Source of the DNA: Xenoacremonium recifei
Taxonomy: Eukaryota > Ascomycota > Sordariomycetes > Hypocreales > Nectriaceae
DNA length: 64,000 nt
Assembly (NCBI GenBank): GCA_012184525.1
Contig: WOFQ01000017.1
Span: 186,001-250,000 of the forward strand
Direction: 5' to 3'
Under the pieces are notes generated by a model, which had not been told where the DNA came from, made no database searches, and saw only the letters and a program-made list of their open reading frames with translations. This document shows positions 43,833 to 55,803 of this stretch, piece after piece; position 1 is the first letter of the stretch; every line of letters begins with the position of its first letter. The translations under genes were made by a program, and so were the position numbers.

Positions 43833-46407
43833 CTACTCCGCCTTCACCCCGTTGGCCGCGGGCACCTCCTCCGCCGCCGCCACCGCCTCCTCGGGCTTCT
43901 TGGCCGTCGCCTCCTTCAGCTGAGCCTCCAACTCCTGCAGCTTCTGCTCGAGCTCCTTGACCTTGTCGAGGGCGCCGGTCTTGTCGCTGTCGGACTGCTC
44001 GAGCTGGGCCTTGAGGGTGGTCTCGGCCTCCTTGGCGGTCTTCTCAGCGCTTTCGGCGGTAGCGAGCTTCTTCTCGGTTTCCTCGAGCTTGGTCTTTGCA
44101 GCTGCTTCGGCGTCGAGGGCAGACTTCTCTGCGCCCTCGGCCTTGGTGGCCTTGGCCTCAGCCTCCTCAAGCTTAGTCTTGAGAGCAGCTTCAGCGTCCT
44201 TAGAGGCCTGCTGCTCACTCTCAGCAGTGGAGATCTTCTTCTCGGCTTCCTCGAGCTTCGTCTTCAGAGCCGCTTCGGCATCCTTAGCAGCCTTCTCGGC
44301 GGTCTCAGCACTGGAAAGCTTGGTCTCAGCCTCCTGGAGCTTGGCCTTGAGATCCGACTCGGCAGCCTTAGCAGCTTCCAGGTCACTAGTCTGCTTGCTC
44401 AGATTGTCCTCTAGCTCCTTGGCCTTCTTCGCTTCGGCCTCAGCAGCAGCGAGCTTCTCATCAACAGCCTTCTTCTCCTAAGCCAGTGTTAGTTGGTATT
44501 GGCAGACGCTCAGGTATTGGGTCTCTTACCTCTTGCAGAGACTTCAGGCTGCCATCAACCTCCGCCGTCTTCTTGACCTCAGCCTCAAGCTGCTTCTCCA
44601 GGTCGGAGAGCTTAGTGGCCTCCTCCTCGAGAGTCTTTTTCAGGCTGGCACTCTCCGTCTCGGTCTCCTTTAGCTTCTCCTCGTGGGCCTTCTTGAGGGA
44701 CTCCTGCTCATCAGCAGCCGCCTTCAGCTTCGTCTCGAGCTCGGCTGCAGCTCCCTTTGAGGTCTCCAACTCGGCGGCATGCTTCTCCTCCAGCTGTTTT
44801 CGGCTGGTCTCAGAGTCGGCAAGTTCCTTCTGGACCTTCTCCACGCTGGCAGCATGGTCCTTCTCTGCTGCAGCATGCTTCTCTTCAATCGCCTTCTTAT
44901 CGGCCTCGGCGGCAGCAAGGCTTGTCTTCGCGGCCTCTAGGTCCTTGGCAAGAGTGTCATGGGTGGTCTTCAGGGTGGTGTGAGTCTCCTGCAATGTCTC
45001 CAACTCCTTCTTGGTCTTGGCGCCATCTTCAGAGGCCTCGCTCTTAAGCTTGGTATGGGTGTCCTCCAACGCGGCGTACTTAGCAGCAGCCTCCTCCAAC
45101 TGCTTCTTCACTGATGAGAGAGCCTCGTCGGAGTCCTTGGCGAGCTGGGCCTGCAGAGCAGCATGCTTGCCCTCAGACTCAGCCAGCTCAGCCTTGGCAG
45201 CGGCAAGCTGGGCCTCGGTTTCTTGCTGAAGCTTGTCGTGCAGCTCCTTCAGCGCAGCGTACTTCTTCTCCTCCTCAGCCAGGGCCTGCTCTTGCTCCTC
45301 TGCCTTCTTGGTAGCGGCAGCGAGATCCTGCTCGAGCTTGGTAGTGGTCTGGGTGAGAGTCGCATGTTTCTGCTCCCAGTCGGCAACAGTCTTCTCCTTC
45401 TCGTCAACCGTTTTCGAGGCGGCGGCGAGATCCTGCTCAAGCTTAGCGTTGGCCTGTGTCAAGGCCTCGTGCTTCGCCTCCCACTCCTTCAGGGTCTTTT
45501 GCTGTTCCTCGACAGTCTTGGAGGTCGCGGCCAGCTCATCTGAAGCCTTGCCATGCTCTCCCTGCAGCGAGGCGTACTTCGTTTCCCAGTCCGCCAGCGA
45601 CTTCTTCTGCTCGTCCACGTTCTTTGAGGCGTCAGCCAGGTCTTGGCCGAGCTTCTCATGGGTCTGCTGCAGCGAGCCGTGCTTTTCTTGCCACTCCGAT
45701 AGTGACTTGAGCTGCTCATCTAGGCTCTTGGTGCTGGCAGCAAGCTCCTGCTCGAGTTTGTCACAGGTCGACTTGAGCGTACTTCGAGTGCTTTCTGAGT
45801 CTGTGAAAGCCGTTTTTTGCTCATCCAAGCTCTTCTGGACCGAGGCCAGCTGCTGCTCCAGGTCGGTGGTGGCCTGGCGCAATACACCCTCCTTGCTCTC
45901 AAGGTCGGCGATCTGGGCCTGGAAAGCGGCAGCCTGCTGCTTGGTGGCCTCAACAAGGGCGTCGTGCTCACTTCGGAGGTCCTCGAGCTGCTGAGTCGTC
46001 AAGCTCAGTTTGGCCTCAAGGTCCTCCTGCTCCTTGCGGGATGTCGCGAGCTTCTCCTCGAGAGCCGCCAGTTCCGCCTTGGCGGTATCGAGCTCAAGTC
46101 CGCGGGCAGTCAGGCTCTCTTGGCTGGTGAGAAGGTCTGCAGCGGCCTTGTCGCCTTGGGCCTGGAAGTTGGCGATGGTGGTGCGGCTCTCATCCTTGGC
46201 GGAAGTGACCTCGGAGGAGAGCTCCTCAATCTTTTTGCGGAGGTCAATAGCCTCTTGTGAGATCGATGCACATTCCTTTTCCTTCTTCTCGAGCTCTTCC
46301 TCGAGTATGGTGATGTTCTCCTTCTTGTCGGCGAGTTGCTTCTCCAGCTCGGCCTTGCTTGGGCCTTCACCGCTGGATGCGGAAAAACTGGACAGGACGT
46401 TGCCCAT
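43833..46407 (-). CDS. Long coiled-coil protein with myristoylation signature
   Basis: Two exons on the minus strand, 46407-44530 and 44477-43833, with a 52-bp intron (GTAAGA...TTAG), 840 residues. The protein starts MGNVLSS, an N-myristoylation consensus (Gly2, Ser6). From about residue 17 to 820 it is nearly continuous heptad-rich coiled coil of E, K, A, L and Q, with repeating units such as KLEQDLAAASKTVDE, KLEQDLAAATKKAEE and ALKTKLEEAEKK that recur at roughly regular spacing. No globular domain. The end is Ala/Glu-rich (EEAVAAAEEVPAANGVKAE). I do not recognise a named family; a membrane-anchored rod or tether is the natural inference. Weak similarity to myosin tails or M-protein repeats would be composition only. 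Confidence 0.85.
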
Positions 46408-49050
46408 GTCGAGAGGCGGTGGAGAGAAGAGAAAATGGCCTGACCGCTATGAGGCTGCGAACTTTTTCTTTTGCGTGGGGACCTTGAACGGAAAACAAGC
46501 CGTGAAAGGAGACTCTGAATCTAATTCCGGATGATGCAGATGCAGGCAGATGCAAGTCAGTGAACGTCCGTTTTGATATAAAAAGGCGAGGTTGGGCTGC
46601 GAGCCGGCGGGCTTGGGAGAGGAAAAATGTTTTTTGGACCTGACCTGGCCCCCTGGCCACCCAATTATTTTGTTGCCTTGGTAATAAGATGAGGCTGCAC
46701 CGACGGCAAAAGGCGCTACGGTGGTGCTGGCGGTGGAGTGACAGCGCAGACCTGCAGTGGGCTAAGCAGGGGCTTTGGAGGCAGATGTGATGTGCTGGCA
46801 GAGAGAGTCAAGAGATGTGATTGTGATGAACTGGCGCGAGGGTCCTGCTGGTGGGTTTGTCTCCAGGGTTGTTGTGAATGAGGCTGGGTGCGCGAGGCTG
46901 GCTGGCTGGCTGGCTGGCTTTCTTTGTTGCTCGAGCGAGGTTGGGGCCAGGCCAGAGGCTTGGGTTGACGGTCGCAATTTTGAAATGAAGAGTGACCTGG
47001 TCTCGGCACGGGCATCTCGACTGGGGGAGACTCGAAATGAATGGCCAGTTCTTCGTTGTCGGTGGAGGGGCAGTCAATCAATCACTGACTGCATTGACGT
47101 ACCCGTCTGCAAACAAACACTCACTCCCGACGACCGAATTTTCTGCACCGGGACTGGGTGTATTTGCTGCCCAATCACTTGCTACTGGCGCAGAATACGA
47201 GCCATGGCCGGGCATCAGCGTGATAACGGTTCCTGGCTGTCGTCCGGCTCCTCAGCTTGAACCCCAAGCGGCAGACTCAAGCAACGAATAACTGAGACTT
47301 CCATAGCTGACTGACTGTCTCATCGGTATGCACATCTTTTACGCAACATTCATTAACAAGGCCCACCCCGGCGGCCCGTCCCGGACATCCTTTGCTTGCT
47401 CGTAGGACGGGTGTCACTTACTCACAAGCGGCATGATTCGTTTGCAGGCGTTTCTCGGATATCACAGCAAGTCTTACAGTTCTTACGCCAGGGAAATGTG
47501 TGTGAAAGAGGTTCGAAGACAACGACCGAGGGTTGGGCACCCAAGCACCTAAGGCTGGCTCGTCTGCCGCTCACTCGGGCGACCCGACGCACGTGTCAGA
47601 GCACTCGCCCAAAAAGTGACCAGGAACATCAATGATGATGACTTCCAAGACACTGCCAGAGATTTGTATGCAGGACTGAATCGGCGAGAAGGGACGTCAA
47701 GCAAGTTATACGTCCGATCGCGGCTGAAGTACGAACTTGAGGCAGTCCAAGTTCACTCTAGCGCCTTTGGATTTCAGGGTCCAAGACCAGTGACGCAGAC
47801 AGGGCAACTGTCTCCGAGGTGCTGGATGTCCAGAGATGGTGGCTGGACATCCCCGCCAGAGACCAGCCTCCGAGCCGCCCAGAGTGAAGCCCATCCCTAC
47901 ACCATCAGGGTGTGCGGGTGTCGACTAGCGAACATGGCTCTTGCTGTGTACTGACCTTTCAGCGAAGCAAAAACGCTCTACCTCTTCGTCCTCCAATATC
48001 GCATCGCACCCGAAAATGACGGACTGTCGCCAGGTCAGCTGAGCGCACTGAAGGCCTCTCGGCAGCGGGCATCCGAGACCGCGAGGGTCAAACGAATGGC
48101 AGCGACGACAGTTATCTTCTAGGTCACAGTGGGCTGATGATCCAAGACATGTTAGGGCCATGGCCAAGCCTAATTGACAACGGTGTGTGTGTGTGTCGCT
48201 CGCTGTGGTATCGCGTCGAGAAGCATGGAGGGTGGTCGAGGGATGGGGAGGGGGCAAAGTTCGAGGCACGGTCGCAATCGGTGGAAAACGGTCAAAGGTT
48301 TCGGTAAAGTGAGTGCAGTTCACTAGGAGGATCTGGAGATCCAGTGTTCGGGGGATTTTCGCGGAAGCGGTGAAGGTCGAAATGATGCGCTGTTGAAGAG
48401 CCTCCCGCGATGCGAATTTCTTTGTCTCGAAAAAGTACATTCACATGCCTGCACTGTCACCATCCCCAAGCCCCACTTCAAGGTGAGTCACCCAATGAAA
48501 GCCCGTCTCGAATCGCTCGCCTGCCACGCGCCAAATGTGGGGTCTAACCCCGCTTTCCCGGAACTGTGCTCCGCTTTTTCTTTTTTTCAAGGGACATATT
48601 GAAGTCTACCCTGCAGCAACATGAACAAAAAAGACGATGATAGACATGCGGTGACTGCAGCGGTAAAAGAAGAATTGAGTGAGTCCTGCGTAGGGAATTA
48701 ACTGTTGCTACTGATGTGAAAGTTTAACGCCATTTTTAAACTTGGGAATGGCGGTAAACGATGTCTTGTGATCCATTATTTTTGACCACGTGCGGCCGGT
48801 CTACTTCACCAGCAAATTTACTACTGCAATTCCACGCTTCAACAATGAAATATCATTTCCCAAATACTAGACTTAGGTATCTTGCCAAAAATAACAGTAT
48901 GATCCCATTTGCCCATTTCCCTCACATCGATTACATCGCCGTCTTTTGTTGTCGTTATAAACAGTAAGAATAATTAGTCAAACGCTTCCCGTATCTTGGT
49001 ATATCATCAACCACACTCGCAATCCAGCCCAGCCAAGCCAATTCATTATC
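46408..49050. other. 2.6-kb intergenic region, no gene supported
   Basis: Contains the promoter of the coiled-coil gene and several simple repeats: (GGCT) repeated about six times at 46896-46919 and a GT run near 48182-48196. Frames up to 171 codons exist on the minus strand (47925-48440), but they lack domains and look like by-products of moderate G+C. Confidence 0.5.
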
Positions 49051-50490
49051 TCACCTAACCCCCACCACGTCATCGAAGCTTGGCAACCTGGTGTCGACTG
49101 ACTGCGAACTTGGCGAAGGCTCGACCACGACTTGTACTGGTACCGCCAAGCTCAGTTTTGATCCTCCCAAGCTCAGCTCGACATGGAGCGTGTAAGTCCT
49201 CGAGATGAGGCACGAGTGGAACGTGGGCAGTAGCATTCGCTCGGTGGATGGCGAGATTTCGAATTGGGCCTCGATCTTGCCTTCGGATTGCCCACTGCTG
49301 CTCGACGATTTCCTCATATGGCCCGACCCTGTGCTATCGCTGATCTCGCTGTGGGTGGACGATGGTTTGCGTCCTATCGAATCCCGAGAAGACGCCGAAC
49401 TCGACCGCCAGGACATTTTTTGCTTCTCCGTCAGGACCAAGGGAAGTGATGTTGAGTAGTTCATATATGGGTTGTTCGAGAAAGCCAGCGCTCGTTTGTC
49501 ACCAATATCAGGTAGCACATCAGCAGGTGATCCTGCATACCACGTAAAGGCCTGCAATTTCGCGGACAAGAAGTCGAGTTCTGGTGGCGCTATCGCGGGT
49601 GAGGTCGGCTCGAATTGTAGGTTGACATGGACGGAGACGTCCGAATGGGCTCTCCCGCTAGGGTGCACCATAATGGGCGAGGGCTGCATCGCGGACGCGG
49701 TTATGCGGCCGAGCTTGCTGGAAAACAGGTTCTTGCGGATCTTGGCCGACTTGGTTGGCGCGTAGAGTCTCTCCTGCGGGCTGAGCGTGAGGGGGGGATC
49801 CTCGACAGACGTTGGGAGCACTTGGATCCGGCGAGCGGCCTCGAGCATCGGCTCTCCTTGAGAAGGGTCGTAGTTTGCCTCGTTGATTCGGACTCGAACA
49901 GAATAGTTGATGCGAGCCATCTCGGGAGAGAGATCGTCGACTTGCCAATGGCCTACAGAAGGCGGCATGCGAAGGTGCTGATCGGTGATATTGTCATGTT
50001 TGTTGCGGTGTCGACAGGCGCTCAGGCTGAGATGGTCGGGGATGATAAAGTGAAAAGGAATCGAATAAGAAGATCCAGCTCGGAAAACTTGCGGCGACGG
50101 GTAGAAAGACTCATCAATGGGCATGTCAAGCCTCAAAAAGGTGTGTGTTGCCTGCTGAGCGACCTGGGCGACTTCGCTTCGCGTAGATGTGACTCCCAGC
50201 AATGAGATGGAGATGTTCGTGAAGAAGCAGTCCTTCCAGGGTCGGATCACAGCCACGCCGGCGACGACCGATCCCGAGGTGTAAACTTTTGAGCTGTAAT
50301 GGTTCTCAAGCTCGATCACGACTGGCTGCGAGTCTCTGGCGAAAGATCCTCGCACAAAGGACAGCGCCGAGCTGGCGTTGCTGTTGGTGCGAGACATGAT
50401 GCGGCGCACGGAGATGGAATGCGATGGCTTCTTCGCGGACGAGACAGCCAAGTGGTGCGTCGTGGGGGGTGCAACTGAAAGAGTCTTCAT
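49051..50490 (-). CDS. Arrestin-fold protein
   Basis: Intronless, 479 residues from the first ATG at 50490 (MKTLSVAPPTTHH). The N-arrestin-like half is recognisable from VVIELENHYSSKVYTSGSVVAGVAVI, the strand VSSVLGVTSTRSEV-like region near residue 95, and AGSSYSIPFHFIIPDHLS, which is the P-F-x-F-x-P-like core of fungal arrestins. The C-half ends with LHVELSLGGSKLSLAVPVQVVVEP. Between them a Ser-rich linker (SSSASSRDS, KSSSSSG) likely carries phosphosites. Fungal arrestins of this kind recruit Rsp5-type ubiquitin ligases to membrane transporters; no clear PPxY motif is visible here, so the link is only by family. Confidence 0.8.
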   Translation of the reverse strand: MKTLSVAPPTTHHLAVSSAKKPSHSISVRRIMSRTNSNASSALSFVRGSFARDSQPVVIELENHYSSKVYTSGSVVAGVAVIRPWKDCFFTNISISLLGVTSTRSEVAQVAQQATHTFLRLDMPIDESFYPSPQVFRAGSSYSIPFHFIIPDHLSLSACRHRNKHDNITDQHLRMPPSVGHWQVDDLSPEMARINYSVRVRINEANYDPSQGEPMLEAARRIQVLPTSVEDPPLTLSPQERLYAPTKSAKIRKNLFSSKLGRITASAMQPSPIMVHPSGRAHSDVSVHVNLQFEPTSPAIAPPELDFLSAKLQAFTWYAGSPADVLPDIGDKRALAFSNNPYMNYSTSLPLVLTEKQKMSWRSSSASSRDSIGRKPSSTHSEISDSTGSGHMRKSSSSSGQSEGKIEAQFEISPSTERMLLPTFHSCLISRTYTLHVELSLGGSKLSLAVPVQVVVEPSPSSQSVDTRLPSFDDVVGVR

Positions 50491-51377
50491 TTGTAATACT
50501 CTGCAACTGTGTTTGTTGTTGGAGCTGGCCAACAAGAACAAGCTGCGAGAGGCGGTTGCATGATGTTAATAAATGGAGGGATGGAAGATGGAGGGGACAC
50601 CTGTACGGGTGGTGTTGCTTTGAAATCGAGCGAATTGTTCGAGGTGACGCCCTATGACTCCAACTGCTGCCAATCTATGCCTCCAAAGGTGTTTGACCAA
50701 CAGACAAGGGCGCGCGCGTGATGGTTCCCGTCAGCGTGGGTGGCCGGAATCCTGACTAGAGGCGCGGCCGTCTGGCCAAGGCGTGTCGGAACGGGTGTAG
50801 GTGCGGCTTGGGAACTCCATTGCGGCGTCAATAGCCTGGGAAGTGACTCCTGCTGCCGCGTATTGACAGGGCCCGATGCCGGCCATGCTCTCACTGAGCT
50901 GACGGCTTTTACTCCGTAGACATGCTGTTGTCCAAAGGGCGCAGGCCCACCTTGTCATTCTCTATAAGTGCTGGCGGGAACTTGGCTTGGTTCGTCGTCT
51001 GTAGGGCGCACGCCAGCTCGCTTCCTCTTACCAACTGAAAACTGAGCCCTGAAGTCCCAATAAAGAGGCTGCGCTAGTGATGACTCAACTCATGAAAATG
51101 ACAAATGCGAATCCTGACAAACCCAAGACACCAATGACACCAGCGGCTGACCTACGAGTTAACTCGTGTATGCATTGCGAGCCGAGACACGGATTGATTG
51201 AGGCATTTCAAAATTTTTAATGCAAGAGATCTGGGCCATCATCAGAATGACTGTTTCATGTCACTCGCAGATGACTTCGACGTTCAAAGTATTCAATATA
51301 TTGGTCCGTCTGGTTGTCAATTTCCCGGACAACTTGAGAACATTTTCGCAGGATTCACCGCGATGTCATGAAGGCCG
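50491..51377. other. Intergenic, no gene seen
   Basis: About 890 bp. Promoter of the arrestin-fold gene on the left and the 3' flank of the HD-domain gene on the right. Nothing coding is supported. Confidence 0.5.
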
Positions 51378-52164
51378 TTACTCGTATGGTCTCATAAGCT
51401 GATTTCCCTCGACCTTCTTGTCAAAATCCGGAATATGCGTGGTGTGGCACCATGGCTTAACTCCGACCTCTTTTCGAATCGTGTCCGCAAAGCAGCCCAG
51501 CCAGCCGTTTCTGGGGAACATCTTGTTGACATCATCCCTAGTGTCAGGATGGATGATTTTCTCGTAGCCGGCGATGGTAGGATGCGAGCCAACGTTGTCA
51601 TAGATTGTCGCCATCTGAATGATCTGCCCTAGGAAGGTGATGTTGCCATCCTCGCCCAAATCTTGATGTCGGATGATGGTCTCGCAAACGGCTTCAGCTT
51701 GATCCTTCTCTCCTCCAAAATCCTTTTGCAGTAAGTTCAAAGCCAGAATTCCGCCGTAAAACTCGAATGACATGCGGGTTGCGGTAATGTTTTCTGAAGC
51801 TGTGCCAATATCATGGAGCAAGCATGTGAGAGCAAGAGTAGAAGGTGAGCAGGTCCAGTTTCTATCGCTGAATTGCTGCTTCATAATCGCAGAAGCTTTC
51901 AATAGTCAGCAAATCTGCAGCTCTGTGTGAGTTTCGAGGTTACGCACCGAAGAAGTAAACTCGCATTGAATGGTTGTATGTTTGGCTTGGAAGCTTTTCC
52001 AACGCATATTTCTGAGTCTGAATGACGATAGGGTCGTCCAAAGGGAAAGCGATGTCTTTCACGAGTAGAGGAGTTGGCTCGAAAATATACGGCTTTCCAT
52101 TGAGGATCTTGGCTGCATCCACTGGCACAGCCGTCCACCCATTTTGCGAAACTTCGTCGGCCAT
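51378..52164 (-). CDS. HD-domain protein, cyanamide hydratase-like
   Basis: Two exons on the minus strand, 52164-51948 and 51895-51378, 244 residues, the usual length of the fungal/yeast cyanamide hydratase group (Cah, Ddi2/3). Metal-binding residues are in place: H65 in TYNHSMRVY and H101-D102 in CLLHDIGT, then RMSFEFYGG and the second half of the site in IIRHQDLGEDGNITFLGQ. The end (GWLGCFADTIRKEVGVKPWCHTT) is also typical. Cyanamide hydratase adds water to the nitrile of cyanamide, but many fungal members near metabolite clusters act on other nitriles or isocyanides. It is divergent from the esterase 817 bp away and forms the left edge of the cluster. Confidence 0.88.
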
Positions 52165-52980
52165 GATGGGAGTGGAGATACACGATTTTACGACGTGGCG
52201 GTTGTATCGTCTAAGATACTTCGAAAGATAGCCATTTGAAGATGTGGTTGAAGCAAGTGGTTTAAATATGCATGAGTGGTTCTATGTTTGAATATGAGTT
52301 CATCCTCACACGTCATTCGGACCTCACTCGGCTTGATGATTAATATTCAAGTCTTCCGCTCGTCCATTCGCACGGTTCGTATAATCATGTCAGGCGTGAC
52401 AGAGAAGGCAAGTTTATTGCCCAGGTGGATGTTGAGAATCTAAATGGAGAAAGAAACAAGGTCACTTGGAACAACTTCTTGAAAACGAGACTAAAAAGAT
52501 TGCAGTAGGATTCAATTATTTGGAATAAATGTTGATGTTCGTGACTCTTACTCGGGGTTTCTGCGGGAATGCAACCTTGTGACGCCTAAACATTCGGAGC
52601 CCCTTCTAAGTCGATATCTGTGTTTGAGAAAAAAGGCGGAACGCCATACATCCAAAAGAACGCTGACAGTGATAAACTACAGAGGCACCTGTTATAATCA
52701 TGATAATCTTGGTAAACTTCGTCAAAAGCTATATTACCTACTCTTGATCCTTTCCCATGTTGCTCACAACAATGTCGGCGACCTCGGCGATCATAGTCCT
52801 TGCTCGCGGAACGCTCGGTGCCTAAGACCGATTCAGTGTCAGCATGAATCCAGTTTCTCCGCGGCCATCATGTCCGAACCACATGAAGTCCTCACTTGTG
52901 CGCGTGCCTTTTAAATCAAGACCATCAGCCTCGTCATGATGTAGAATGCCCATAGAATCGTTAGTTATTTTTAGTAGAAG
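52165..52980. promoter_or_regulatory. Divergent intergenic region with possible gene remnant
   Basis: 817 bp between two divergent cluster genes. On the minus strand 52975-52738 reads openly except for one TAG, giving words such as GTRTSEDFMWFGHDG and ARTMIAEVADIVVSNM before a stop. It might be the end of a lost gene, or chance. Remaining sequence presumably holds both promoters. Confidence 0.35.
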
Positions 52981-54314
52981 ATGAATTGGTGCAAACCGGA
53001 AGCCGAATACGTACAGAGAAACGCTGTTGGAGTACTAGGTCCCCGGAATGGCCACTGGTCTTACAGGCACCATAGCCTAGAACTAGACTCCGCTGAAACG
53101 GCCGCTGAGGCTGCCCTGGCGCATGCATGGGGATTTGACAGAAACATCTCCGTTGATGACTTTAAACAAAACATTGTTGCACTCGCCGCCGCCACACCTG
53201 TTGAACCAAATGAGGATCTCAGCAATTCGTATCTGCATGTTCCAGTACGCGACGGTACCAAGATTGAGCTGAAGGTTTACAGAACCGCAACATCAAGAAA
53301 CCCAAATGGATCAATGCTCCTGCTTAGACTCCACGGCGGCGGCTGGGTAGTGGGCTGCCACGAGACTGAGGAGACGGAGAACAGGATGCTTGCAGCACTT
53401 CCAGACGTGGTCCTGGTGAGCGTTGATTATCGCATGTAAGCCACGTAGCAAGTCCTGCAGATGATGACTGGCTGATTCAATGGCAGGGCCCCCGAATTTC
53501 CGTTTCCAACCCCAGTGAATGACTGTTTTGATGTGCTTCAATGGGTGAGCCTCCTGTCTCACCCGTATAAGCCAGCGTGTCTAATCAAATTCCAAGTGCC
53601 AAAGAAATGGCCGAGAGATTCTGCAGATTGACCCCCAAAGGATTATGTTGGTAGGATGCAGCGCGGGAGCCAACCTGGTAAGCCAATCGCAACGCCCAAT
53701 GTGTTCAAGACAGCTGAGATGTGCTGGATTGTTCGAAGGCCGCAGCAGTATCATCCATTGCACGAGACAAGGGAATTTCAGGCATAATCGGTCAGCACCT
53801 TGCAATACCCGTGACCTGCCACCCAAAACTTTTCTGCCATGTCCCAAACAGAGAGCACATGGAACTTTTGAGTTGGTCACAAAATCATGACGCCCCGCTG
53901 GTGGACGCTCGTCGCATGGAGGTCTTTTGGGACCTTTACGTGGGACCGAACCCTGATAGAGATCCTCTGCACTCACCGTTGCTGGCGAAAGACCTTAAAG
54001 GCCTACCGCCAACTTGTAAGACCCAGTTCTCGGAAGGCTTTCTAGCGATACTTCCACCTTGAAAGATAAGCCGTAACTGATACTATTTGTTCTCAGGTCT
54101 TCAAATTGCTGGCCGCGACCCTCTTCGGGATGAAGGTATTGCTTATGGAGAAGCACTCGAAGCTGCTGGTGTGGAAACCGAGATATTCGTATATAGCGGG
54201 CTTCCGCATGGCTTCGCGGGATTCGAAAACATTCCCGAGTCGAAAGAATATTTTGAACGTTTAAAGAGGTTTGTGAGAAGATGTGGTGAGGCTATACAGG
54301 AGACGGGGTTGTAG
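52981..54314 (+). CDS. Alpha/beta-hydrolase esterase (HSL type)
   Basis: Five exons (52981-53435, 53487-53544, 53597-53677, 53739-54015, 54097-54314) join in frame to 362 residues. The oxyanion-hole motif HGGGW is at 118-122, the nucleophile S193 in GCSAG, the acid D298 in AGRDPLRDEG and the histidine H328 in GLPHGFAG, a complete hormone-sensitive-lipase triad. The protein lacks a signal peptide, so it probably acts inside the cell on small esters or lactones. It is followed, tail to tail and 119 bp away, by the dehydrogenase at 54434. In this setting it is the obvious candidate to open the ester or lactone made by the Baeyer-Villiger enzyme. Confidence 0.88.
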
Positions 54315-54433
54315 CAAGAGTAAAATAGTCTTAGCTAAAATAAACTTGAAAGACCGATGAAGAAGCTGAACTTGGTAAGAACTTTTAGTACAGGAAAAAT
54401 CTAATTGAGCAGGAGAAACCGGGCTTATGTCTA

Positions 54434-55246
54434 TTAACATACATATCCACCACAAATGTTCTGTACCTGTCCCGTAATGTATGACGACTCGTCACAAAGT
54501 AGCCAGCATACTAGAGAAGCAACCTCATCTGGTCTACCATCTCTCTTAATAGCTTGAATCTGATCAATTGGTTTCCCGTTGCGAGCCACCTTGACCTGTC
54601 CATACATCGGCGTATCTATTGTGCCTCTGTATTCTCAAATCAGTGCCAATTTTACTTTCAGGTTTACGAGGTGCACTCACGGGGCAATACAGTTCACCCG
54701 GATATTGCGTCTTGGCCCAACCTCTAGAGCTGCGCATTTGGTGAGTCCGACAACGCCAAACTTCGAAGCCCCGTAGGGAATGTTGGTAGGTGTTCCCACG
54801 ATTCCTGCAATGCTGGAAGCGTTGACAATACTTCCTCCATCATTCATATGCTTGAGCTCTGTTCGCATGCAATACATGACACCTGTGAGATTGATGGCAA
54901 TGACCCTGTCCCACTCGTCATCCGGCTGATTTTCAATGGTGTGAGTTCCATAAGTGCGAGGCAGGACGCCGGCTAGGTTGGCTGCTCCGTCAATTTTGCC
55001 AAACTTGGCCACCGTGTTGCTCATCCAGCTCTCAACCATGATCTTATCACGAACGTCAACAACTTGCGCCATGACCTGACCTCCAGCAGATTTAATCAAG
55101 TCGGCGGCTTTGAAAAGTGCCTCTTCTTGAACGTCTGCCATCGACACTTTGGCGCCACGGGCTGCGAGCATCTTTGATGTCTCAAATCCCATTCCACCAC
55201 TGGCCCCCGTCACGACGACGACTTTGCCTTGTAGATTCGTTGACAT
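54434..55246 (-). CDS. Short-chain dehydrogenase (cluster)
   Basis: Two exons on the minus strand, 55246-54681 and 54626-54434, give 252 residues, the classical SDR size. TGASGGMG is at 13-20, Asp at the end of the second strand (D38 in SMADVQ) suggests NAD rather than NADP, the NLAG variant of NNAG is at 90-93, the catalytic Ser in NASS, and Y158/K162 in YGASK. The C-terminus ends in GYVC after NICGG, where most relatives have NVDGG. Expected reaction: oxidation of a secondary alcohol to the ketone, or the reverse. Divergent from the Zn2Cys6 regulator with 557 bp between starts. Confidence 0.9.
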
Positions 55247-55803
55247 GACTATCTGGATTGCTCAAATAAATTGTTTGTAAGAGCGTTAGAATTCGCTGTA
55301 ATGACCATTGGTGGCTGTCGCTCAGCCAGCATAATTGCCACACTACGTAAGTTAGAGTTGTTATACACCCTTCTTGCCAAGCTCTTGGCTACCATTAGGG
55401 ATCACGGGTTTCGAGGACTGAAGGCACTAGGAGATGTAATCCTCCAGTCAAATGATGGCATTCGAATGATGTAGGATCGGTGAATAAGTCCGTGTCTCTG
55501 GGCCTATCCCTTGATCAGTTAGACAGGATCTGTTGCCACGATAAACCTGTCATTAGCGCTTGGGACGCTGATGCACCTGTGGAGTAGCGGAAAAGAGGAC
55601 CCGAGCTGCCATCTGTCTGGTCCCGGATTCATCCCCGGATTCTCTCCTCAGATCCAGGATCTTGATGTTGTTTTCCACATTGAATCGGGAAGACATTGAG
55701 AGCCAGAGCGGTCGTATTCACCGATAGACCTGTGTGGACTGCTGAGACAGAGTACACCGAGAAACCGGAGATTTTGGGAACACACGTCAGAGAGGCGGCC
55801 CCA
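55247..55803. promoter_or_regulatory. Divergent promoter: SDR and cluster regulator
   Basis: 557 bp non-coding between two divergent starts. CCGG and CGG words are present (for example near 55625-55640 and 55763-55770), possible sites for the regulator itself. No further structure seen. Confidence 0.4.

Noticed and set aside
43761..45994. Long plus-strand frames over the coiled-coil gene, Ser- or Leu-rich
   Set aside because: They are complements of Glu/Lys/Ala/Leu-biased codons and give unnatural compositions.
47925..48440. 171-codon minus-strand frame in the 46.4-49.0 kb gap
   Set aside because: No domain, no splice partners, composition like background; not enough support to call a gene.
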